A stretch of DNA of 10,571 bases from an uncultured Lachnospiraceae bacterium (GTDB lineage: Bacteria > Bacillota > Clostridia > Lachnospirales > Lachnospiraceae), in assembly GCA_905236615.1 (NCBI GenBank), contig CAJORC010000262.1, forward strand, positions 1-10,571. The letters run 5' to 3'. The translations under genes were made by a program, and so were the position numbers. The notes beneath the pieces were generated by a model. It did not search any database, had not been told where the DNA came from, and was given only the letters and a program-made list of their open reading frames with translations. Every line of letters starts with the position of its first letter. Within the stretch, counting starts at the first letter, position 1. Of this stretch, positions 5,618 to 10,571 are shown in pieces.

Positions 5618-6889
5618 ATGAAAAAATTTAAGAAACTAATGTCAGCCATTCTTGCTGCAGCTATGGTCATGTCCCTTGCAGCCTGTTCTGATGGAAAAAC
5701 AGAGGCAGTCAATGAATCAAACGGAACAGCAGTCGCTGAATCCGGTGCAAGTACTGAGGAAAACGCAAATACTGCTGCTTCCGATGTAAAGGTTGGCTTT
5801 ATTTTCTTACATGATGAAAACTCTACTTATGACTTAAACTTCATCAATGCAGCTGAGGAAGCTTGCAAGGCTGCAGGTGTAGAGTATATGTTAAAGACAA
5901 ATATTCCTGAAGGTCAGGAATGCTATGAGGCAGCATGCGAGCTCGCAGATGCAGGCTGCAACATTGTTTTTGCTGATTCTTTTGGTCATGAGGATTACAT
6001 GATCGAGGCAGCAAAGGAATATCCTGAAGTTCAGTTCTGCCATGCTACAGGTACAAAGGCACATACAGAAAATCTTTCAAATTATCACAATGCATTTGCA
6101 TCAATTTACGAAGGACGTTATTTAGCAGGTATTGCTGCAGGATTAAAGCTTAACGAAATGATCGATAACGGTACTATCACTGAAGATAAGGCAAAGATGG
6201 GTTACATCGGTGCTTATACTTATGCAGAAGTTATCTCGGGATACACATCTTTCTTCCTTGGAGCACGTTCAGTTTGTCCTTCAGCAACTATGGAAGTTAC
6301 TTTCACAGGTTCATGGTATGATGAGACTGCTGAAAAGGAAGGTGCTAATAAGCTTATCGAGGATGGATGCGTACTTATCTCACAGCATGCTGATTCAATG
6401 GGAGCACCTACAGCTTGTGAAAAGGCCGGCGTTCCTGATATTTCTTACAACGGAAGCACAGCATCAGCCTGCCCCAATACATTCGTTGTTTCTTCAAGAA
6501 TTGACTGGGCACCGTATTTCTCATACATAATCGATGCCACAGCAAACGGTAAGGAAATCGCAACAGACTGGGTTGGAACACTTGATACAGGTTCAGTTGT
6601 TCTTACAGATCTTGGAAATGCTGCTGCAGAAGGAACAGCAGACGCTATTTCAAAGGCTGAGGCTGACCTTAAGTCCGGCTCACTCCATGTATTCGATACA
6701 ACTAAATTCACCGTTGAAGGAAAAGAGCTTTCATCTTATATGGCTGACGTAGATACAGACGCTAATTACACAGCTGATACAGAAGTAATAACTGATGGAT
6801 ATTTTGCTGAGTCAAATCCGGAATTCCGTTCAGCTCCTTACTTCAATCTTCAGATTGATGGAATTTCACTGCTTGATACTGCTTATTGA
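5618..6889 (+). CDS. BMP-family nucleoside ABC transporter substrate-binding lipoprotein
   Basis: This is the extracellular, membrane-tethered receptor of a nucleoside importer. It begins MKKFKKLMSAILAAAMVMSL with lipobox LAAC, so Cys23 is the likely lipidated residue. An Ala/Ser/Glu-rich tether runs to about residue 55 and the binding domain then starts at VKVGFIFLHD. Segments typical of the BMP/PnrA family are visible: YHNAFASIYEGRYLAGIAAG (156-175), GYIGAYTYAEVISGY (195-209) with LGARSV (214-219), GSWYDETAEKEGANKLIEDG (231-250) and ISQHADS (254-260). At 423 residues it is longer than many family members (about 350), partly from the linker and C-terminal region. The start has AGGAGG five bases upstream. 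Its place behind a guanine riboswitch supports a purine nucleoside (guanosine, inosine) or related base as ligand; the exact ligand is inferred. It is first in the operon and followed by hairpins that should make it the most abundant product. Confidence 0.93.
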   Translation: MKKFKKLMSAILAAAMVMSLAACSDGKTEAVNESNGTAVAESGASTEENANTAASDVKVGFIFLHDENSTYDLNFINAAEEACKAAGVEYMLKTNIPEGQECYEAACELADAGCNIVFADSFGHEDYMIEAAKEYPEVQFCHATGTKAHTENLSNYHNAFASIYEGRYLAGIAAGLKLNEMIDNGTITEDKAKMGYIGAYTYAEVISGYTSFFLGARSVCPSATMEVTFTGSWYDETAEKEGANKLIEDGCVLISQHADSMGAPTACEKAGVPDISYNGSTASACPNTFVVSSRIDWAPYFSYIIDATANGKEIATDWVGTLDTGSVVLTDLGNAAAEGTADAISKAEADLKSGSLHVFDTTKFTVEGKELSSYMADVDTDANYTADTEVITDGYFAESNPEFRSAPYFNLQIDGISLLDTAY

Positions 6890-6914
6890 TCAAGAGGATA
6901 TATAAGTGAAACTA

Positions 6915-6941
6915 AGGAACTGCCTTTTATTGGCAGTTCCT
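6915..6941 (+). repeat. Perfect 10-bp intercistronic hairpin without a U-tract
   Basis: AGGAACTGCC (6915-6924) and GGCAGTTCCT (6932-6941) form a perfect stem with a 7-base loop, 25 bases after the binding-protein stop codon. No run of T's follows, so it is not an intrinsic terminator by itself. It is more likely a 3' stabilising hairpin that protects the lipoprotein mRNA from exonucleases. Confidence 0.8.
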
Positions 6942-6946
6942 AAACA

Positions 6947-6994
6947 GGGGAATCTTTGATGATGATAAAATAAATCAAGGATTTCCCGTTTTTT
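6947..6994 (+). terminator. Intrinsic terminator between the binding-protein and ATPase genes, likely partial
   Basis: GGGGAATCTTTGAT (6947-6960) pairs with ATCAAGGATTTCCC (6974-6987) in a 14-bp stem with two wobble pairs and a 13-base loop. One G and six T's (6989-6994) follow. Only 34 bases remain before the ATPase start and I see no promoter in them, so some transcription must pass through. This fits an attenuator that sets a high ratio of binding protein to membrane components. Confidence 0.8.
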
Positions 6995-7028
6995 AGTCTG
7001 AATCAGAAGAAAGACGAGGTTATTAATT

Positions 7029-8552
7029 GTGAGTAACAAAGACATTGCCGTATCACTTCGTGGTATAACGAAATCTTTCGGTAGGATCACAGCAAATAAA
7101 GCTGTAGATCTGGACATAAGAAAAGGTGAGATATTATCTCTTCTTGGTGAAAACGGAAGCGGAAAGACATCTCTTATGAACATGCTTGCCGGTATTTATT
7201 TTCCTGATGCCGGTCAGATTTTTATTAATGGTAAAGAGGTGGTAATCCATTCACCAAAGGATGCCTTTGCATTGGGAATTGGTATGGTTCACCAGCATTT
7301 TAAACTGATCGATGTATTTAATGCTGTTGAAAATATCGTTCTTGGACTTGAAGGAGGATTGAACTTAAAGGCTGCCGAAAAAAAGATCATGGAGATCTGC
7401 GATAAATACGGCTTTGAGATAAACCTCCAGAAGAAAATCTATGATATGTCTGTTTCCGAAAAGCAGACAGTTGAGATTGTAAAAGTGTTATACAGAGGTG
7501 CAGACATCCTTATACTTGACGAGCCTACAGCCGTTCTGACTCCTCAGGAGACTGAGAAGCTTTTCAATGTTATGCGAAATATGAAGGAAGACGGCAAATC
7601 CATTGTCATTATTACTCATAAGCTTAATGAAGTAGAAAGTATTTCAGACAGAGTTGCAATTCTCAGAGCAGGAGAATTTATAGGGGAACTTGAAACGCGG
7701 GAAAGCAATGCACAGATCATGACCGATATGATGGTCGGTCATACTGTCACGCTGAATATTAAACGTCCGGAACCTGTAAATCCCAGACCTCGTATTTCTA
7801 TCGAAAACCTTACGGTAATTGATGAAGATGGCATTAAAAAACTGGAAGACGTATCTTTTACTGCCAATACAGGTGAAATATTAGGCATTGCGGGAATCTC
7901 CGGATGTGGTCAGAAAGAGCTTCTGCGTGCAATTGCCGGGCTCGAAAACGTTGAAAACGGTAATATCAGTTACATTCATGAAGACGGAAGAAAAGAAGAA
8001 CTCATAGGAAAGACTCCGAGGGAAATATCGGAACTTGGTGTAAAGCTCTCCTTTGTGCCTGAAGACCGCCTTGGCATGGGCTTAGTAGGAAATATGAATC
8101 TTGCCGACAATATGATGCTCAGGTCTTACAGGGACGGAAGTTCAAAATTCTTTACAGATAAGAAAGCTCCGAGAGAACTGGCAGAAAAGGTAGTGGATCA
8201 GCTTCAGGTAGCTACTCCGGGAGTGGATACGCCTGTAAGAAGACTTTCAGGAGGAAACGTACAAAAAGTTCTTGTCGGACGTGAAATAGCTTCCAGACCT
8301 AAGGTGCTTCTTACTGCTTATGCGGTTCGTGGACTTGATATACATTCCTCATACCAGATATACGATCTTATAAATCAGCAGAAAGAAAGAGGCGCAGCAG
8401 TTATTTTTGTAGGTGAAGATCTCGATGTATTACTTGAACTCTGCGACAGGATACTTGTTTTAAGCGGTGGAAAAGTAGCGGGAATCGTTGATGGAAAAAC
8501 TGCTGATAAATATACATTAGGCGCTATGATGACTCAGAAAGGAGAGGCTTAA
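7029..8552 (+). CDS. Nucleoside ABC transporter ATP-binding protein with two fused nucleotide-binding domains
   Basis: This cytoplasmic subunit powers the BMP-type importer; two NBDs in one chain of 507 residues is usual for the family (compare NupO/YufO of Bacillus). NBD1 has Walker A GENGSGKT (40-47), Q-loop VHQH (Gln89), a signature changed to MSVSEKQ (140-146), Walker B LILDEP (161-166) and H-loop ITHK (His197). NBD2 has a broken Walker A GISGCGQKE (289-297, no GKT), an intact signature LSGGNVQ (406-412), and a Walker B region LLTAYAVRGLD in which Asp and the catalytic Glu are replaced (Ala430, Tyr431). One composite site, NBD1 Walker motifs with NBD2 signature, should therefore hydrolyse ATP, while the other is degenerate. 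The start is GTG at 7029, supported by GAGG (7016-7019) nine bases away; no upstream ATG is in frame. It sits two bases before the first permease gene. Confidence 0.95.
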   Translation: MSNKDIAVSLRGITKSFGRITANKAVDLDIRKGEILSLLGENGSGKTSLMNMLAGIYFPDAGQIFINGKEVVIHSPKDAFALGIGMVHQHFKLIDVFNAVENIVLGLEGGLNLKAAEKKIMEICDKYGFEINLQKKIYDMSVSEKQTVEIVKVLYRGADILILDEPTAVLTPQETEKLFNVMRNMKEDGKSIVIITHKLNEVESISDRVAILRAGEFIGELETRESNAQIMTDMMVGHTVTLNIKRPEPVNPRPRISIENLTVIDEDGIKKLEDVSFTANTGEILGIAGISGCGQKELLRAIAGLENVENGNISYIHEDGRKEELIGKTPREISELGVKLSFVPEDRLGMGLVGNMNLADNMMLRSYRDGSSKFFTDKKAPRELAEKVVDQLQVATPGVDTPVRRLSGGNVQKVLVGREIASRPKVLLTAYAVRGLDIHSSYQIYDLINQQKERGAAVIFVGEDLDVLLELCDRILVLSGGKVAGIVDGKTADKYTLGAMMTQKGEA

Positions 8553-8554
8553 GA

Positions 8555-9634
8555 ATGTCTTTTCATCTTGTCAAAAGGACAGAAATCAAGAAAGTAAAAG
8601 CATGGGCAATCAGATTTGCTGCTATTTTGCTGGCTTTGCTTCTTTGCGGAATCGTTACAATGATCTGTACGGGAGATAATCCTGTTTCGATATTTGCAAC
8701 GATATTCAAAGGAGCTTTTGGAACGCAGCGTAAAACATGGATCACATTACAGTATCTTGCGATTTTACAGATAATCGCATTAGCACTGACGCCTGCATTC
8801 AGAATGAGATTCTGGAATATCGGAGGAGAGGGCCAGCTTCTGATGGGAGGACTCAGTGCCGCTGCATGTATGATAACACTGGAAGGAAAGCTCCCTAATG
8901 CTCTGGTAATTCTCCTTATGGTAGTAACTTCATTACTGGCAGGAGCTATATGGGGAGTAATCCCGGCATTATTCAAGGCTAAATGGAATACAAATGAGAC
9001 GCTTGCAACACTTATGATGAACTATATTGCGACTCAGCTGGTAGCATATTTTACGATAGTTTGGGAAGTTCCGAAAGGTTCCGGAAAGATCGGTATCATA
9101 AATCAGAACTCAAATACCGGATGGCTTCCGAACGTCGGTAATAAGTATTTACTCAGCATTATCGTTGCTTTGATTATCACAGTATTTATGTATATCTATC
9201 TGCAGTATAGTAAACATGGTTATGAAATTGCCGTAGTTGGTGAAAGCGTAGAAACTGCAAGATACGTTGGAATCAATGTAGAGAAAGTAATAATCAGAAC
9301 TATGCTTTTATCCGGTGCGTTATGTGGTCTTGCGGGACTTCTTCTTGTAGGCGGAATAAATCATACCATAACTACAACTATTTCAGATGGACAGGGATTC
9401 ACAGGTGTAATGGTTTCATGGCTCGCTAAATTTAACCCTATTGAAATGATCTTTACAAGCCTTCTGATAATTTTTATGAACAGAGGAGCCGGTGAAATAT
9501 CTACGGCATTTGAGCTGAATCAGAGCTTTGCTGATATTCTGACGGGAATAATCCTGTTCTCTATCATTGGCTGCGAATTCTTTATAAGATATAAGATCAG
9601 TTTTAATAAAAATGCAGGAAAGGAGAATAATTAA
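8555..9634 (+). CDS. Nucleoside ABC transporter permease 1 (NupP/YufP-like)
   Basis: This is one of the two different membrane subunits that form the translocation channel. It has 359 residues with a basic N-terminus, a first helix at about 17-38, and further hydrophobic segments around 64-82, 93-108, 116-138, 150-170, 198-217, 250-268, 283-308 and 327-345. Family features are RMRFWNIGGEGQLLMGG (83-99), the KAKWNTNETLATLMMNYIA stretch (141-159), and the cytoplasmic coupling segment YEIAVVGESVETARYVGI (223-240), which contacts the ATPase. Its ATG is two bases after the ATPase stop, with GGAGAGG (8541-8547) lying inside the end of that gene. Its own stop overlaps the next start by one base. The pairing with a second, dissimilar permease and a BMP lipoprotein separates it from ribose-type systems, which generally use one permease. 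Confidence 0.94.
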   Translation: MSFHLVKRTEIKKVKAWAIRFAAILLALLLCGIVTMICTGDNPVSIFATIFKGAFGTQRKTWITLQYLAILQIIALALTPAFRMRFWNIGGEGQLLMGGLSAAACMITLEGKLPNALVILLMVVTSLLAGAIWGVIPALFKAKWNTNETLATLMMNYIATQLVAYFTIVWEVPKGSGKIGIINQNSNTGWLPNVGNKYLLSIIVALIITVFMYIYLQYSKHGYEIAVVGESVETARYVGINVEKVIIRTMLLSGALCGLAGLLLVGGINHTITTTISDGQGFTGVMVSWLAKFNPIEMIFTSLLIIFMNRGAGEISTAFELNQSFADILTGIILFSIIGCEFFIRYKISFNKNAGKENN

Positions 9635-10571
9635 TGTTTAGTCTGGTTGCTTTTATACCTCGTGCAGTACAGCAGGGAATTCCTCTTTTGCTTGGAAGTA
9701 CAGGTGAGACTATAACCGAAAAATCCGGAAACTTAAATCTTGGAATTCCCGGAGTAATGTACGTTGGCGCTATCAGCGGAGTTATAGGATCATTCTTTTA
9801 TGAACAGTCAGTCACTTCAGATAATATGAATGGACTTTTAGCAGTGTTGATCCCTTTAGTTTGTTCGCTGGCAGGTTCATTGCTGATGGGGCTTCTGTAC
9901 TGCTTCCTCACAGTAACACTTCGTGCGAACCAAAATGTTACCGGACTGGCAATGACTACATTCGGTATTGGTTTTGGAAACTTCTTCGGTGGCTCATTGA
10001 TAAAGCTTGCCGGTGCTGATGTTCCGTCAATATCATTGTCTGCCACATCTGCATATTTTAGTAAAACACTTCCTTTTGCTAACAGCACAGGATGGTTTGG
10101 CAAATTATTTTTATCATACGGATTTTTAGCTTATCTCGCTATAATCATTGCTCTTGTTGCAGCGTATGTGTTAAAGAAAACGAGAGCAGGTCTGCATCTC
10201 AGGGCGGTCGGAGAAAATGCTGCAACGGCTGATGCTGCCGGAATAGATGTAACAAAGTACAAGTATGTTTCAACATGTCTGGGCTGTATGATAGCCGGAC
10301 TTGGCGGTTTATACTATGTAATGGACTATGCCTGCGGTGTATGGTCAAATGATGCATTTGGCGACAGAGGATGGCTTGCAATAGCACTCGTTATATTTAC
10401 AATCTGGAAGCCTGATGTGGGCATTTTTTCTTCGATTCTTTTTGGTGGATTGTATATTTTATATCTATATCTTCCAACAGGAACACACACAGAATATAAA
10501 GAGTTATATAAAATGATTCCTTATCTGGTAACAATGTTCGTACTTGTGATTACAAGCATGAGAAACAAGCG
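9634..10571 (+). CDS. Nucleoside ABC transporter permease 2 (NupQ/YufQ-like), 3' end cut by the window
   Basis: The second membrane subunit of the importer. The frame is open from ATG 9634 to the window end: 312 complete codons and no stop. Since relatives are about 310-320 residues, only a short tail should be missing. The ATG shares its A with the TAA of permease 1 (TAATG), and AAAGGAG lies about nine bases upstream. Family motifs are ETITEKSGNLNLGIPGVMYV (25-44; most relatives have E where this has P39) and the coupling segment LRAVGENAATADAAGI (189-204). Hydrophobic helices are seen around 38-55, 67-95, 102-125, 161-180, 212-230, 246-258, 262-280 and 294-308. Nothing after it is visible, so I cannot say whether an enzyme such as a nucleoside phosphorylase or deaminase follows in the operon. 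Confidence 0.93.
   Translation, partial: MFSLVAFIPRAVQQGIPLLLGSTGETITEKSGNLNLGIPGVMYVGAISGVIGSFFYEQSVTSDNMNGLLAVLIPLVCSLAGSLLMGLLYCFLTVTLRANQNVTGLAMTTFGIGFGNFFGGSLIKLAGADVPSISLSATSAYFSKTLPFANSTGWFGKLFLSYGFLAYLAIIIALVAAYVLKKTRAGLHLRAVGENAATADAAGIDVTKYKYVSTCLGCMIAGLGGLYYVMDYACGVWSNDAFGDRGWLAIALVIFTIWKPDVGIFSSILFGGLYILYLYLPTGTHTEYKELYKMIPYLVTMFVLVITSMRNK

Noticed and set aside
8563..8976. A 137-codon minus-strand frame opposite permease 1
   Set aside because: It is antisense to a membrane-protein gene, as is common by chance, with no supporting start signal or motif.
5618..10571. Ribose or sugar ABC transporter as an alternative identity for the operon
   Set aside because: The lipoprotein has BMP/PnrA-type segments, two different permeases are present, and the upstream element is a guanine-class riboswitch; together these favour a purine nucleoside.

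Overview
The window looks like chromosome from a low-GC Firmicute of class Clostridia, most likely Lachnospiraceae. The reasons are the strong AGGAGG-type ribosome binding sites, the tight aroF-tyrA-aroA order, a purine riboswitch, and a BMP-family nucleoside transporter whose proteins have a Clostridia-like style. The genus cannot be told from the sequence alone. There are no rRNA, tRNA, CRISPR or insertion-sequence features. Nothing suggests recent transfer.

Left half (1-4680, minus strand): an aromatic amino-acid cassette reads right to left. It comprises a DAHP synthase with an N-terminal regulatory domain (aroF), prephenate dehydrogenase with a C-terminal ACT domain (tyrA) and EPSP synthase (aroA). 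Spacings are a 1-base overlap and 18 bp. Together they cover entry into the shikimate pathway, its penultimate step before chorismate, and the branch to tyrosine. Downstream on the same strand, after 138 bp, lies an unrecognised secreted or membrane-anchored protein. An inverted repeat covers its start codon.

Middle (4681-5617): a small two-helix membrane protein of unknown function (minus strand) has its own terminator. It is divergent from the transporter operon. The 373 bp between the two start codons hold back-to-back promoters, a well-formed guanine-class purine riboswitch (5411-5487), and an intrinsic terminator (5542-5577) that serves as its expression platform.

Right half (5618-10571, plus strand): a complete BMP-type ABC importer operon, cut by the window end a few residues before the last gene stops. 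The order is substrate-binding lipoprotein, double-domain ATPase, permease 1, permease 2. Two hairpins, the second a good intrinsic terminator, separate the lipoprotein gene from the ATPase gene. They would let the binding protein be made in excess. The riboswitch implies that the importer takes up a purine nucleoside or base, and that guanine (or hypoxanthine) shuts it off when plentiful.

No wholly new system was found. The most interesting points are regulatory: a one-nucleotide insertion on each side of P3 next to the riboswitch core, a possible antiterminator that uses the J2/3 core itself, the tandem intercistronic hairpins, and the occluded start of the left-most gene.
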